A stretch of DNA of 64,000 nt, taken from contig CACYQI010000005.1 in the NCBI GenBank assembly GCA_902776455.1, positions 1-64,000 of the forward strand. The letters are read 5' to 3'. Within the stretch, counting starts at the first letter, position 1. Each line of letters opens with the position of its first letter. The translations under genes were made by a program, and so were the position numbers. The notes under the pieces were generated by a model, which saw only the letters and a program-made list of their open reading frames with translations, had not been told where the DNA came from and searched no databases. Positions 34,250-42,879 of this stretch are shown here, one piece after another. Origin of the DNA: an uncultured Bacteroidales bacterium (GTDB taxonomy: Bacteria; Bacteroidota; Bacteroidia; Bacteroidales; Bacteroidaceae).

Positions 34250-35398
34250 TCAGAGCAAGGCCTCGATGGCTTGCTCCAAGTCGGCAATGTTTTCCTGACG
34301 GGCCTGCAGGTCGCAGTTGCGGTCGATGAGGAAGAAGCAGGGCAGATGCTGCACGTCGTAGAGCTGGAGCATGTCGCTCTCCAAGCCGTCCTCCATATAG
34401 ACGCTGACCCAGGGAAGTGCTTCGCACCGCTGCTTCCACAGGTGTTCGCTGGCATCGAGGCTTACCTGATAAATCTCAAACCCCTTTTCGTGGTACTTGG
34501 CATAAAGCTCTCGCAGAAGGAGCGTGCGTTCGGTGCTGCCGTCCATAGCGAAGGCGGTGAAGTCGAGCAGCACGACCTGTCCGCGCAGGTCGCTGAGGGT
34601 TCGTTCCTGTCCGTTGATGTCGGGCAGGGTCATGTCGATGATGCCCAGCTCGCGCACCTTGTCGCCGTCGATGTCGAGCACGATTTGTCGCGGCTTGGCC
34701 TGATTGCGACGGCATTTGCGGACGATGCCGACGAGGTTCTCTGTACGCTGGCAGGCGGGGTACTTCTCGTTCCAGGCATTGGCAACGGCTTGCATCCAGG
34801 TCAGGTCGCTCTGGTTGTACATCGGGTCGAAGACGAGCTGAGAGCCAAGCGTCTGAAAGCAGGCGTAGTAGCTGTAGGGCGCTGCGTAGTGGTCCCGTAT
34901 GTATTCGAGCTTAACCTCCGTCTTGTACTTCTCGACAAGGCCCTCTATCATGCTGTCGCGCTCCTGGAGGGTGAAGTTGCGGTCGAGCGAGATGCGTCGT
35001 GCCTCGCGCTCCAGGTCGGCAAGCTTGAGGCAGAGGAGGCGGATGGTGTCGCACGCTCCGCTGCCCTCCACGCGGTAGCCGAAGGACATGTCCGGCATGT
35101 TGGCCGTCACCTCCACCGTCTCTGTGCTGTCGATGCTCAGGTTGATGCACTGGCCGCCAATGCGGAGGCGGTAGAACTCAGGGGCAGCGTCGGCTTTCTT
35201 CCTGAAGCAGAAGGCGCCGTCGCTCCCCAGCCGTATGCTGTCGGCAGGCACGGCGCCTTCGCTGAGCGTCAGGTGCTCGAGGTAGAGCATCGTATCGGCA
35301 GCACCGGCGATGTGGCCCGTGATGCAGAAGGTGTCAGCCCTTTGCCCGCACCCCAAAAGCACGATGGTGGCGAGGAGCAAAAGAAGTGTCTTTCTCAT
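34250..35398 (-). CDS. Thioredoxin-fold (TlpA-like) lipoprotein lacking CXXC
   Basis: 382 residues with lipobox TIVLLGC (lipidated Cys17). Residues about 22-120 resemble the DUF4369 beta domain (FCITGHIAGAADTMLYLEHL), and 240-382 have the thioredoxin/AhpC fold of TlpA/ResA proteins: MTLPDINGQERTLSDLRGQ, VVLLDFTAFAM, and the cis-proline loop HLPCFFLIDRNC. Where the family has WCxxC after the first strand, this protein has FAMDGSTER, so the redox cysteines are missing. It may be a structural or binding protein in the periplasm. It lies 30 bp downstream of the small ABM-domain gene on the same strand. Confidence 0.85.
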   Translation of the reverse strand: MRKTLLLLLATIVLLGCGQRADTFCITGHIAGAADTMLYLEHLTLSEGAVPADSIRLGSDGAFCFRKKADAAPEFYRLRIGGQCINLSIDSTETVEVTANMPDMSFGYRVEGSGACDTIRLLCLKLADLEREARRISLDRNFTLQERDSMIEGLVEKYKTEVKLEYIRDHYAAPYSYYACFQTLGSQLVFDPMYNQSDLTWMQAVANAWNEKYPACQRTENLVGIVRKCRRNQAKPRQIVLDIDGDKVRELGIIDMTLPDINGQERTLSDLRGQVVLLDFTAFAMDGSTERTLLLRELYAKYHEKGFEIYQVSLDASEHLWKQRCEALPWVSVYMEDGLESDMLQLYDVQHLPCFFLIDRNCDLQARQENIADLEQAIEALL

Positions 35399-35428
35399 CG
35401 TTTCGGATGTGGAAGGACATTCCTCCGC

Positions 35429-35704
35429 TTACAGCGTCATCTTCTCTATCTTCATCTCGCCGCAGCTCTCGATGATGCCTACGCACTCCTTGAACTCAGG
35501 CGTTGCGGCATGCTTGGCAAGGGCTTCCTCGCTCTCCCATGTCTCGCAAAACATGAAGATGTCCTTACGTGTAGCACTCTCGAAGACGTCGTAGGAAATC
35601 ATGCCTTCGTGCTTCTGTGTCTTGGCCGTGAGAAGAATGGCGGCCTCCAGGGCTTCGTTGTACTTGCCCCTCTTTGCTTGGAAAAAACAATTCAGTCGAA
35701 TCAT
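35429..35704 (-). CDS. Antibiotic biosynthesis monooxygenase (ABM) domain protein, putative quinol monooxygenase
   Basis: 91 residues, a single dimeric alpha+beta barrel domain: MIRLNCFFQAKRGKYNEALE, then SYDVFESATRKDIFMFCETW, EEALAKHAATPEF. The family includes YgiN-type quinol monooxygenases and heme-degrading relatives. FCETWESEEALAKH matches the signature in which His lines the active pocket. The substrate is unknown. It is probably co-transcribed with the downstream lipoprotein gene. Confidence 0.85.
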   Translation of the reverse strand: MIRLNCFFQAKRGKYNEALEAAILLTAKTQKHEGMISYDVFESATRKDIFMFCETWESEEALAKHAATPEFKECVGIIESCGEMKIEKMTL

Positions 35705-35806
35705 TGTTGTAAACTATTAATAATTAAGAATTAAATAATATATATGTTCATTGAAGTTAGGGGGTAGGGGATAGTTGTGGATGCTGGTTAGGGTCCCAAG
35801 GTATCC

Positions 35807-35863
35807 TCTAACCACTAACCTCTAACCACTAACCTCTAACCTCTAACCTCTAACCACTAACCT
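35807..35863. repeat. TCTAACCACTAACC tandem repeat overlapping the lpxB 3' end
   Basis: About seven copies of a 7-bp unit CTAACCT/CTAACCA. The repeat continues into the coding sequence: the last codons of lpxB (LVVRG, stop) are made of it. Confidence 0.75.
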
Positions 35864-37006
35864 CCTTATTTCTCTTGCTGCTCTCTTTGGGGCACCAGGC
35901 TTGCCCAGGCGGTCGGCCACACGGCGATAGCCTTGCAGCTGTGCTTCTCTTGCGCGACCTCCAGGCAGGATGGTAGCGAGGTGACGGCCAACGTTGGCCG
36001 GCGTCATCTGTGCTGCAACGAGTTCGGGAACGACCTTTTCGTCGGCTATGAGGTTGACGAGCGAGACGTAAGGCACCTTCAGCACCAGCCGTCGTAGCAG
36101 GGAGACGAGCCAACCCGCTTTCGTGTAGTAGCAAACGACCTGTGGCACTCCGAGCAGAGCGGCTTCGAGCGTTGCCGTCCCGCTTGTGACGAGGGCTGCC
36201 GAGCTGTGTTGCAGCAGCCGGTACGTCTGGTTGCGAAGAACAGAGCATTTGACATTCAGCCATGTACCGTTTATCGTTTGGATGTACTCCTGATAGTAAT
36301 CATCATCCAGTCCCGGTGCAGCGGCAAGCACGAACTGATAGTCTGTTGCGAAGGGCATCGCAGCCTGTACCATGCGACGAAGGTTGTCGCGCACCTCTTG
36401 CCGACGGCTTCCGGGCAGCAGGGCGATGATGGGACGAGCGTCGAGGCCGTTGTCGTGGCGGAACGCATCGCCGTCGGCAGGATGCTCTTCGAGGTAAGCC
36501 GTTACCTCATCTAACGTCGGATTGCCCACGTAATGAACGGGATAGTGGTGCTTCTCCTCGTAGAACTTCACCTCGAAGGGCAGGATGCTGAGGAGGCAAT
36601 CCACGTCGCGCTTGATGTCCTTTATGCGGTGCTCCTTCCATGCCCATATCTTGGGGGCGATGTAGTAGCAGACGGGTATGTCGGTATGCTGCTTCGCAAA
36701 GCGTGCTATCTTCAGGTTGAAGCCGGGATAATCTACAAGGATGAGGACATCGGGCTGCCAGCTGAGGATGTCTCTCTTGCAGTTTCGCAAGCCTCGGAGG
36801 ATAGTGGGCAGATGTCGAAGTACAGGAACGATGCCCATGTAGGCAAGGTTGCGGTAGTGCATGAGCAACGTTGCTCCCGCCGCCGCCATCATGTCGCCTC
36901 CGATGCAGCGGAACTCTGCTCCGGCATCTTCCTGCTTGATGGCCGTCATCAAGTGGCTGGCATGAATGTCGCCGCTTGCTTCGCCTGCTATGAGATAGTA
37001 CTTCAT
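35843..37006 (-). CDS. lpxB: Lipid-A-disaccharide synthase
   Basis: 387 residues from the ATG at 37006 (MKYYLIAGEASGDIHASHL, the family N-terminus). It joins UDP-2,3-diacylglucosamine and lipid X to form the lipid A disaccharide at the inner membrane. Further family blocks are LIDYPGFN-like LILVDYPGFNLKIA, YYIAPKIWAWKEHR, VHYVGNPTLDE, ALLPGSRRQEV and SGTATLEAALLGVPQVVCYY. The frame extends to 37063 but that part translates a GAATGAAGAAT repeat. The last five residues come from a tandem repeat. It follows surE, 74 bp away. Confidence 0.97.
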   Translation of the reverse strand: MKYYLIAGEASGDIHASHLMTAIKQEDAGAEFRCIGGDMMAAAGATLLMHYRNLAYMGIVPVLRHLPTILRGLRNCKRDILSWQPDVLILVDYPGFNLKIARFAKQHTDIPVCYYIAPKIWAWKEHRIKDIKRDVDCLLSILPFEVKFYEEKHHYPVHYVGNPTLDEVTAYLEEHPADGDAFRHDNGLDARPIIALLPGSRRQEVRDNLRRMVQAAMPFATDYQFVLAAAPGLDDDYYQEYIQTINGTWLNVKCSVLRNQTYRLLQHSSAALVTSGTATLEAALLGVPQVVCYYTKAGWLVSLLRRLVLKVPYVSLVNLIADEKVVPELVAAQMTPANVGRHLATILPGGRAREAQLQGYRRVADRLGKPGAPKRAAREIRRLVVRG

Positions 37007-37060
37007 GTGAAATGAAGAATGAAGAATGGAGAATGAAGAATTTACTATCGTCCTAATTTT

Positions 37061-37104
37061 CAACCCTCAACTTTCAACTCTCAACTTTCAATTTTCAACT
37101 CCCC
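37061..37104. repeat. TCAACTTTCAATTTTCAAC repeat forming the surE stop
   Basis: The repeat supplies the surE C-terminal codons (ELKIES) and its TGA stop on the minus strand. Confidence 0.7.
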
Positions 37105-37848
37105 AAGCATAGTGTATGCCGTCATGTCGAGCTGCAGGGGAGTGACGGAGGCAAAGCCGTGTTCGAGTGCCCAGTAGTCGGTGTCTTCCGCATCGGGCTC
37201 GAGGTTCTGAAAGTAGCCGGTCAGCCGATAGGCTCCTTCGCCCACCTGCATCATCTCCTTCATCCAGCGGCCACGGCCTACGCGGCATATCTTTGTTCCC
37301 TTCAACTCTTCCACTTCGGGGAAGTTGACGTTGAGCAGGACGTCCTGCGGCAGTCCGTTCTCCAAGGCATAGCGTGCCGTCTGCATGACTGTATCCTCGT
37401 ATGGACGGAAGTTGCATTGCAGGCTTTTCGTCTTGAGGCTGTAGGCAATGGCTGGCACGTTCTTCATGCAGGCTTCGTAGGCAGCGCCGACGGTGCCGCT
37501 ATAGTGTATGCTGACCGACGCGTTGTCGCCGTGGTTGATGCCGCTCACCACAAGGTCGGGCTTGCGTTCCAAGAGTCCGTCGAGCGCCAGCTTGATGCAA
37601 TCGGTGGGTGTGCCACTGCATTGATAGACAGTCAGTCCCTGCTGCTGCTTCAGTAGCCTGACGGTAATGGTGGTGAGGGGCGATATGCTGCACGACGAAG
37701 CGCTTCGTGGCCCGTCGGGAGCCACCACGATGACGTCGCCCAGCCGGCACATCATGGCAGTAAGTTCCTTAATGCCTTGTGCTTGTACGCCATCGTCGTT
37801 GGAGATAAGTATCAAAGGGCGGTTGCCCTGGGTTGTTCTGTTTTCCAT
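37081..37848 (-). CDS. surE: 5'/3'-nucleotidase SurE
   Basis: 255 residues. Metal-dependent nucleoside monophosphate phosphatase. The metal site starts with SNDDG (16-20, Asp18 and Asp19), followed by APDGPRSASSCSIS and VSGINHGDNASVSIHYSGTV, where SGTVGAA and INHG are family signatures. Stationary-phase nucleotide salvage is the usual role. It leads surE-lpxB on the minus strand and is 64 bp from tRNA-Leu. C-terminal residues ELKIES are encoded by repeat DNA and are not conserved elsewhere in the family as far as I can recall. Confidence 0.96.
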   Translation of the reverse strand: MENRTTQGNRPLILISNDDGVQAQGIKELTAMMCRLGDVIVVAPDGPRSASSCSISPLTTITVRLLKQQQGLTVYQCSGTPTDCIKLALDGLLERKPDLVVSGINHGDNASVSIHYSGTVGAAYEACMKNVPAIAYSLKTKSLQCNFRPYEDTVMQTARYALENGLPQDVLLNVNFPEVEELKGTKICRVGRGRWMKEMMQVGEGAYRLTGYFQNLEPDAEDTDYWALEHGFASVTPLQLDMTAYTMLGELKIES

Positions 37849-37912
37849 ATTATACGGGTAGTGCCTACAAGCCCCCCGGCCTCATCAGAGAGGCGAGGGG
37901 GCTGTATGCAAG

Positions 37913-37998
37913 TGCCCGGAACGGGAATCGAACCCGTACGGCCATCACTGGCCAAGGGATTTTAAGTCCCTCGTGTCTACCAATTCCACCATCTGGGC
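37913..37998 (-). tRNA. tRNA-Leu (anticodon UAA)
   Basis: 86-nt cloverleaf with a long variable arm (GGCCAGTGATGGCC region), T-loop GGTTCGATTCC and anticodon loop CTTAAAA. CCA is not encoded. One A-C mismatch is seen in the acceptor stem. The promoter box TAACTTTG lies upstream at 38029. Confidence 0.95.
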
Positions 37999-38028
37999 AT
38001 TGCGGGTGCAATTTGTAGATTTGCGCTG

Positions 38029-38036
38029 CAAAGTTA
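38029..38036 (-). promoter_or_regulatory. Promoter box TAACTTTG for tRNA-Leu
   Basis: Exact TAnnTTTG on the minus strand, 30 nt before the tRNA 5' end. Confidence 0.65.
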
Positions 38037-38318
38037 CAAAAAAAAGAAGAATTAAAGAGAGGAGTGGGGAATTATTTTGCGTTATGTGGCATTTTTCGTT
38101 GTTGGAAGGGGAGCGATTGAGGCAAAAGGTGCGGTTCGAGAGCTACTGAGAGGCAACGGACAGGGCACTTTGCTTCACCACGCCAGACGCTTCGAAAAGG
38201 AGGCAAAGACAGCCTTTTCTGCCCGAAACAGCCTGCTATATTCCCCATAAATATACAAAAAACAGCAAGAAAGCAAATAATTATGAGCTTTGAAGCACGA
38301 ACTATGAACTAATTTTCG
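38037..38318. other. Intergenic stretch with no recognised feature
   Basis: Between the divergent tRNA-Leu and pnp promoters. Unlike other gaps it holds none of the repeat families and no plausible gene. Confidence 0.6.
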
Positions 38319-38326
38319 TACCTTTG
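38319..38326 (+). promoter_or_regulatory. Promoter box TACCTTTG for pnp
   Basis: Exact consensus, giving a leader of about 50 nt before the pnp ATG, long enough for post-transcriptional control as known for pnp in other bacteria; no specific structure was identified. Confidence 0.7.
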
Positions 38327-38382
38327 TGCGATTTTTTACATAAGATGTTACAGAAACAATAAGCTTTTTTAATCAAATCAAG

Positions 38383-40665
38383 ATGAACGTAATTACAAAG
38401 ACAGTCGAGTTGCCTGATGGAAGAACCATCAGCATCGAGACCGGGAAACTTGCCAAGCAAGCCGATGGTTCCGTGATGCTCCGCATGAACAACACGATGC
38501 TCCTGGCCACTGTTTGTGCAGCCAAAGATGCCGTTCCCGGTACAGATTTCATGCCCTTACAGGTAGAGTACAGAGAAAAGTATTTTGCTGCTGGACGTTT
38601 TCCCGGCGGTTTCACGAAGCGTGAGGGTAAGGCAAACGACGACGAGATTCTCACTTGTCGCCTGGTGGACCGCGCCCTGCGTCCCCTTTTCCCCAGCAAC
38701 TATCATGCTGAAGTGTATGTGAATGTAATCCTCTTCTCTGCCGATGGCGTGGACATGCCCGATGCTCTGGCTGGCTTTGCCGCTTCTGCAGCTCTGGCTT
38801 GCAGCGACATTCCCTTCGAAGGTCCCATTTCGGAGGTGCGCGTAGCCCGTATCAACGGAGAGTTTGTCATCAACCCCACCTTCCAGCAGCTCGCTGAGGC
38901 CGACATGGACCTCATGGTAGGCGCTACCGAAGAGAACATCATGATGGTGGAAGGCGAAATGAAGGAAGTGCAGGAAACCGACCTTCTGGCTGCCCTCAAG
39001 GCTGCCCACGAGGCCATCAAGCCCATGTGCCGCCTCCAGAAGGAACTGGAGAAGGAACTTGGCAAGGACGTGAAGCGCGAGTACTGCCACGAGGTGAACG
39101 ACGACGAGCTGCGTGAAGCTGTCAAGCAGGCTTGCTACCAGAAAGCCTACGACATCACGAAGCAGGGCCTCGAGAAGCATGCTCGCAGCGAAGCATTCGA
39201 AGCCATCCGCGAGGACTTCAAGGCAGCCTACGCCGAGAGCCACGTTGACATGGCTCCCGAAGAGCTGGAAGAGAAGAACACTCTCATTGACCGCTACTAC
39301 CACGATGTAGAGAAAGACGCCATGCGCCGCTGCATCCTCGACGAAGGCATCCGCCTCGACGGTCGCAAGACAACCGATATCCGCCCCATCTGGTGCGAGG
39401 TCAGCCCCCTGCCCGGACCCCACGGAAGCGCCATCTTCACCCGTGGCGAAACGCAGTCGCTCGCCACTTGCACGCTCGGCACGAAACTCGACGAGAAGCT
39501 CATCGACGATGTCCTCGTGCGCGAATACCAGCGCTTCCTGCTCCACTACAACTTTCCCCCCTTCTCCACAGGCGAGGCAAAGGCGCAGAGAGGCGTCGGC
39601 AGAAGAGAAATCGGCCACGGCCATCTCGCCTGGCGCGGCCTGAAGGGTCAGCTTCCCAAGGACTTCCCCTACACCATCCGCGTAGTGAGCGACATCCTGG
39701 AAAGCAACGGCTCCAGCTCGATGGCCAGCACCTGTGCAGGCTGTCTGGCACTCATGGATGCCGGCGTACCCATTTCGGCTCCCGTCAGCGGCATCGCTAT
39801 GGGACTCATCAAGAACCCCGGCGAAGACAAGTACGCCGTGCTCTCTGACATCCTGGGCGACGAGGATCACCTCGGCGACATGGACTTCAAGACCACCGGC
39901 ACACCGAAGGGCTTGACTGCCACACAGATGGACATCAAGTGCGACGGCCTCAGCTACGAGATTCTCGAAAAGGCGCTCATGCAGGCAAAGGCAGGCAGAG
40001 AACACATTCTGGCCGAGATGATGAAGACGCTCGACCATCCGCGTCCAGAGCTGAAGCCGCACGTACCGCGCATCGAACAGATGGTTATCCCGAAGGAATT
40101 CATTGGTGCCGTCATCGGCCCGGGCGGAAAGATTATCCAGGGCATGCAGGAAGAGACCGGTGCCACCATTACCATCGACGAGGAAGACGGTGTCGGCAAG
40201 ATTCAGGTGAGCGGTCCCAACAAGGAGAGCATCGATGCAGCTATGGCAAAGATCAAGGCCATCGTGGCTGTTCCCGAGATAGGCGAAGTCTATGAAGGCA
40301 CCATCCGCAGCATCATGCCCTACGGCTGCTTCGTAGAGTTCATGCCCGGTAAGGACGGACTCCTTCACATCAGCGAGATTGACTGGAAGCGCCTGGAGAC
40401 CGTCGAAGAGTCGGGCCTCAAGGAAGGCGACAAGGTGCAGGTGAAGCTGCTCGAGATTGACCCGAAGACCGGCAAGTTCAAGCTGAGCCGTCGCGTCCTG
40501 ATGGAGAAGCCCGAGGGCTACGTAGAGCGCGAGCGTGAACGCCGTCCCCGCCCCGAGCGCGGCGAGCGCCGTGAACGTCCGGAGCGCAGAGAACGCCCCG
40601 AGCGCCGCGACCACCGTCCCCGCCCGGACCACGCAGGCGATGGCGAGGCTCCCGCAGCTGAATAA
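38383..40665 (+). CDS. pnp: Polynucleotide phosphorylase
   Basis: 760 residues. 3'-5' phosphorolytic exoribonuclease of RNA turnover. Order: first RNase PH domain (about 10-150), helical linker, second RNase PH domain (about 310-540; [35 protein letters not shown] with active-site Asp in DAGVPI), KH domain (about 570-630; [14 protein letters not shown]) and S1 domain (about 645-715; [20 protein letters not shown]). The C-terminal tail after 715 is an Arg/Glu/Pro-rich extension ([17 protein letters not shown]), probably disordered and RNA-binding. A strong terminator follows at 40688-40728. Confidence 0.98.
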   Translation: MNVITKTVELPDGRTISIETGKLAKQADGSVMLRMNNTMLLATVCAAKDAVPGTDFMPLQVEYREKYFAAGRFPGGFTKREGKANDDEILTCRLVDRALRPLFPSNYHAEVYVNVILFSADGVDMPDALAGFAASAALACSDIPFEGPISEVRVARINGEFVINPTFQQLAEADMDLMVGATEENIMMVEGEMKEVQETDLLAALKAAHEAIKPMCRLQKELEKELGKDVKREYCHEVNDDELREAVKQACYQKAYDITKQGLEKHARSEAFEAIREDFKAAYAESHVDMAPEELEEKNTLIDRYYHDVEKDAMRRCILDEGIRLDGRKTTDIRPIWCEVSPLPGPHGSAIFTRGETQSLATCTLGTKLDEKLIDDVLVREYQRFLLHYNFPPFSTGEAKAQRGVGRREIGHGHLAWRGLKGQLPKDFPYTIRVVSDILESNGSSSMASTCAGCLALMDAGVPISAPVSGIAMGLIKNPGEDKYAVLSDILGDEDHLGDMDFKTTGTPKGLTATQMDIKCDGLSYEILEKALMQAKAGREHILAEMMKTLDHPRPELKPHVPRIEQMVIPKEFIGAVIGPGGKIIQGMQEETGATITIDEEDGVGKIQVSGPNKESIDAAMAKIKAIVAVPEIGEVYEGTIRSIMPYGCFVEFMPGKDGLLHISEIDWKRLETVEESGLKEGDKVQVKLLEIDPKTGKFKLSRRVLMEKPEGYVERERERRPRPERGERRERPERRERPERRDHRPRPDHAGDGEAPAAE

Positions 40666-40687
40666 GCTATAAGTTAGTAATTTAGAC

Positions 40688-40728
40688 AGAATGAGGGTGT
40701 GTCGGAAGATGCATCCTCATTCTTTTTT
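40688..40728 (+). terminator. Rho-independent terminator of pnp
   Basis: AGAATGAGG (40688-40696) pairs with CCTCATTCT (40715-40723), followed by a T-run. Confidence 0.9.
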
Positions 40729-40739
40729 ATGCCGCCTCC

Positions 40740-40913
40740 CAAGCCCCCTCCCATCCTCCCCCGAGGGGGAGGGGTCTGTTGCTGCGAGGACTATTACTCC
40801 GTTCGGGCGGATTTGCAATCCGCCCGCATGGGGAATGGGGATTTGCAATCCCTTAGGCGTTGAATCGCATTGCAAATGCGCTAACTCCATCCTGCCGGAT
40901 TGCAAATCCGGCA
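40740..40913. repeat. Composite repeat with 95-bp element copy 3 (40801-40895)
   Basis: C/G-rich hairpin (CTCCCCCGAGGGGGAG), a linker TCTGTTGCTGCGAGGACT, the 95-bp triple-hairpin element at 40801-40895 and a following GCCGGATTGCAAATCCGGC hairpin. The whole composite is repeated at 41098-41267. The 1.36-kb gap 40666-42022 is filled with such repeats and no gene is visible in it. Confidence 0.8.
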
Positions 40914-41097
40914 GAACAAGCGGCGGATTCCCGATGGATTAGCCTGCAAATCCAGCAGAACAGGCGGCGAGAGTCTTCAGCGGCTTTTCCCCTCCCCTCG
41001 AAGGGGAGGGGTCAAGGGGTGGGGTCACTCCATATACTCCATTTCCTCCGTAGAAATAAAACCTCTACGGAGCCAAGGAGTCTATGGAGAAAGAAAG

Positions 41098-41267
41098 CCC
41101 CCTCCCATCCTCCCCCGAGGGGGAGGGGTCTGTTGCAGCGAGGACTGTTACTCCGTTCGGGCGGATTTGTAATCCGCCCGCATGGGGAATGGAGATTTGC
41201 CATCCCTTAGGCGTTGAATCGCATTGCAAATGCGCTAACTCCATCCTGCCGGATTGCAAATCCGGCA
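41098..41267. repeat. Composite repeat, second copy, with 95-bp element copy 4 (41155-41249)
   Basis: Same order of parts as 40740-40913, about 350 bp downstream, so a local duplication. Sequence differences in the hairpins are partly compensated by changes in the opposite arm (GCGGATTTGTAATCCGC against GCGGATTTGCAATCCGC, loop change only). Confidence 0.78.
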
Positions 41268-41275
41268 GAACAAGC

Positions 41276-41345
41276 GGCGGAATCCGGCAGAACAAGCGGC
41301 AGAATCCGGTCTAACAGGCGGCAGAATCCGATAAAACAGGCTTCA
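41276..41345. repeat. Tandem AATCCGGCAGAACAAGCGGC repeat
   Basis: Three imperfect units of about 22-23 bp directly after the composite repeat (AATCCGGCAGAACAAG, AATCCGGTCTAACAGG, AATCCGATAAAACAGG). Confidence 0.65.
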
Positions 41346-41446
41346 GAATTATTGGTGTCCGGGGAAAAACCAAAGCACCTCTTCTTATGCGCCTATAATT
41401 CGGCTTTCCTGTTGAAAAGCAGTTTAAGGGGGCTTGCCCAAAGTCT

Positions 41447-41545
41447 CGAAGAGACGACAGAACACAGACGTTTTGTTGATGTTCCTGTACCGGGGGGTTA
41501 CACCCCCGTCTGTGTTCTTTCGCACCTTCGGTGCTTTTCCCCGGA
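41447..41545. repeat. REP-like palindromic element, copy 1
   Basis: GGGGGTTACACCCCC hairpin followed by GTCTGTGTTCTTTCGCACC, with GACAGAACACAGAC on the left as inverted partner. Related elements lie at 55066-55200 and 63795-63985. Such GTCTGTGG/GGGGGCTTGCGCCCCC hairpins resemble those spread by RAYT (REP-associated tyrosine) transposases; none is encoded in the window. Confidence 0.6.
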
Positions 41546-41580
41546 CACTAATACTTCAGAATCTTGCCAGAACAAAACTT

Positions 41581-41703
41581 TCTGTCAAATCTTTTCGCAA
41601 TGTGGCCTTCTCTAAGCCACTTTTTTTGTCGCGGTGGCACTTTGGAACCTAAAATGCGGGAAATGCGCTTAAATCGAATTGCAATTGATAATCAATCGGT
41701 TAG
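41581..41703. repeat. Degenerate inverted copy of the right half of the 260-bp element
   Basis: On the minus strand it shows GATTGATTATCA, GCAATTC, CCAAAGTGCCAC, and TGCGAAAAGATTTGACAGA in the same order as in 9603-9862. A further fragment (CTGTCAAGATTTTTTCGCAA) lies at 41923-41942. Confidence 0.55.
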
Positions 41704-41983
41704 AAAGCAGCATTTGAATTTCCTTTAGCAAGAAACTATCACCATTCCATGCTTGATGGCTAAATCGCGCATGGTTTGCCTACAAAAACCACATGGAACG
41801 ACTACCGAAACAACGAGGAGGAAAAGTCAACACAACGTGCTGTGTAGGCCGACACAACACGTAGTATCGAGCGACACCCCTTGCAGCATCACCCGATGCC
41901 CCTCGTTTTGATGCCATTTCCTGTCAAGATTTTTTCGCAATCCTGCTGGCCGTTCCCTGCTGCGCCGCTCCGTGCCGTGGCCA

Positions 41984-42020
41984 TAAAAACAAAGGAACCT
42001 CGCTGTTGCGAAGTTCCTTT
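41984..42020 (-). terminator. Terminator of tRNA-Glu
   Basis: On the minus strand AAAGGAAC (42020-42013) pairs with GTTCCTTT (41998-41991), followed by GTTTTTA. Confidence 0.85.
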
Positions 42021-42022
42021 TG

Positions 42023-42094
42023 TAGCGCCTACGGGAATCGAACCCGTGTTCCATGCGTGAGAGGCATGTGTCCTAGCCGCTAGACGAAAGCGCC
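42023..42094 (-). tRNA. tRNA-Glu (anticodon CUC)
   Basis: 72-nt cloverleaf with anticodon loop CTCTCAC, T-loop GGTTCGATTCC and D-arm TCTAGCGGCTAGGA. CCA not encoded. Confidence 0.93.
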
Positions 42095-42102
42095 ATGATC
42101 AT

Positions 42103-42180
42103 TTACTATTTGACGATTTACTATTTACGATTTATCTCGCCGCTACTCGTCGTTTGACGATTTACTATTTACGATTTCAT
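42103..42180. repeat. TTTACTATTTGACGA direct repeats between tRNAs
   Basis: Copies of GACGATTTACTATTTACGAT at about 42114 and 42155. The same sequence type occurs at 53082-53110 upstream of the ketoacyl synthase gene. Confidence 0.6.
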
Positions 42181-42206
42181 TTATTCGTTAGTGTCTCGCC
42201 GTTTTG

Positions 42207-42293
42207 CGGAAGCTGGGGGATTCGAACCCCCGGTACGGTAACCCGTACGTCAGTTTAGCAAACTGGTGGTTTCAGCCACTCACCCAAACTTCC
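42207..42293 (-). tRNA. tRNA-Ser (anticodon GCU)
   Basis: 87-nt class II tRNA with long variable arm (GACGTACGGGTTACCGTACC region), anticodon loop TTGCTAA and T-loop GGTTCGAATCC. Transcribed together with tRNA-Glu from the TACCTTTG box at 42352. Confidence 0.95.
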
Positions 42294-42351
42294 TTCCAGT
42301 ATCGAGAGCCTGAAGGGGTGCTGAACCGCCTTCTTTCTCTTCTTGCGGGTG

Positions 42352-42359
42352 CAAAGGTA
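42352..42359 (-). promoter_or_regulatory. Promoter box TACCTTTG for tRNA-Ser/tRNA-Glu
   Basis: Exact consensus on the minus strand about 58 nt before the tRNA-Ser 5' end. Confidence 0.6.
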
Positions 42360-42401
42360 GAGATTTTTTGTGAACTGCGCAAGCATTTCAGGTTTTTTTT
42401 G

Positions 42402-42409
42402 TATCTTTG
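42402..42409 (+). promoter_or_regulatory. Promoter box TATCTTTG for the sugar-nucleotide genes
   Basis: Exact consensus, 18 bp before the ATG at 42428, so the leader is very short. Divergent from the tRNA promoter. Confidence 0.65.
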
Positions 42410-42427
42410 TGCAGAAAATTACGAGAA

Positions 42428-42859
42428 ATGACTCCTATTACTACCTCAAAGCTCCCGAAAGGATGCTTTATCGTGCAGTTCCCCAAGATTTCCGACGAGC
42501 GCGGCAATCTGGCCTTCGGCGAGGGGGAACGTCACATTCCGTTCCCCATCAAGCGCATCTTCTGGACCTACGACATCCGGGACGGCAACATGCGGGGCGA
42601 CCATGCTCACCGCACGTGCCAGATGGTGCTGTTCCCCATCGGCGGCAGCTTCGACATAGAGTTGGACGACGGTAGCAGGCGTGAGACGCTCCGCATGGAC
42701 GACCCCAGCCAAGGCGTGTTCATTCCGCCTCTCGTCTGGTGCCGACTGATGAACTTCACCCCGAATGCCGCCTGCATCAGCTTGGCTTCGGAGGAGTACA
42801 GGGCTGAGGACTACATCCACGACTACGAGGAGTTCATCGCATTAACGAACAAGGATTAA
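42428..42859 (+). CDS. WxcM/FdtA-like dTDP-hexose 3,4-ketoisomerase (cupin)
   Basis: 143 residues from the ATG at 42428 (MTPITTSKLPKGCFIVQFPK). It is a single cupin domain with FPIKRIFWTYDIRDG, the catalytic/binding RGDHAHRTCQ histidines, and GVFIPPLVWC. Members convert dTDP-4-keto-6-deoxyglucose to the 3-keto sugar, the step before amination by a DegT enzyme, for making 3-amino-3,6-dideoxy sugars of surface glycans. The next gene holds the aminotransferase and an acetyltransferase, so the three activities form a short pathway to an N-acetylated aminosugar. The in-frame TTG start upstream lies inside the promoter box and is rejected. Confidence 0.88.
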   Translation: MTPITTSKLPKGCFIVQFPKISDERGNLAFGEGERHIPFPIKRIFWTYDIRDGNMRGDHAHRTCQMVLFPIGGSFDIELDDGSRRETLRMDDPSQGVFIPPLVWCRLMNFTPNAACISLASEEYRAEDYIHDYEEFIALTNKD

Positions 42860-42879
42860 GGATTAGAGATTAGGGATTC

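Noticed and set aside
41581..41703. Remnant of a transposase gene
   Set aside because: No transposase-like residues in any frame; it aligns instead with the non-coding 260-bp repeat in inverted orientation.
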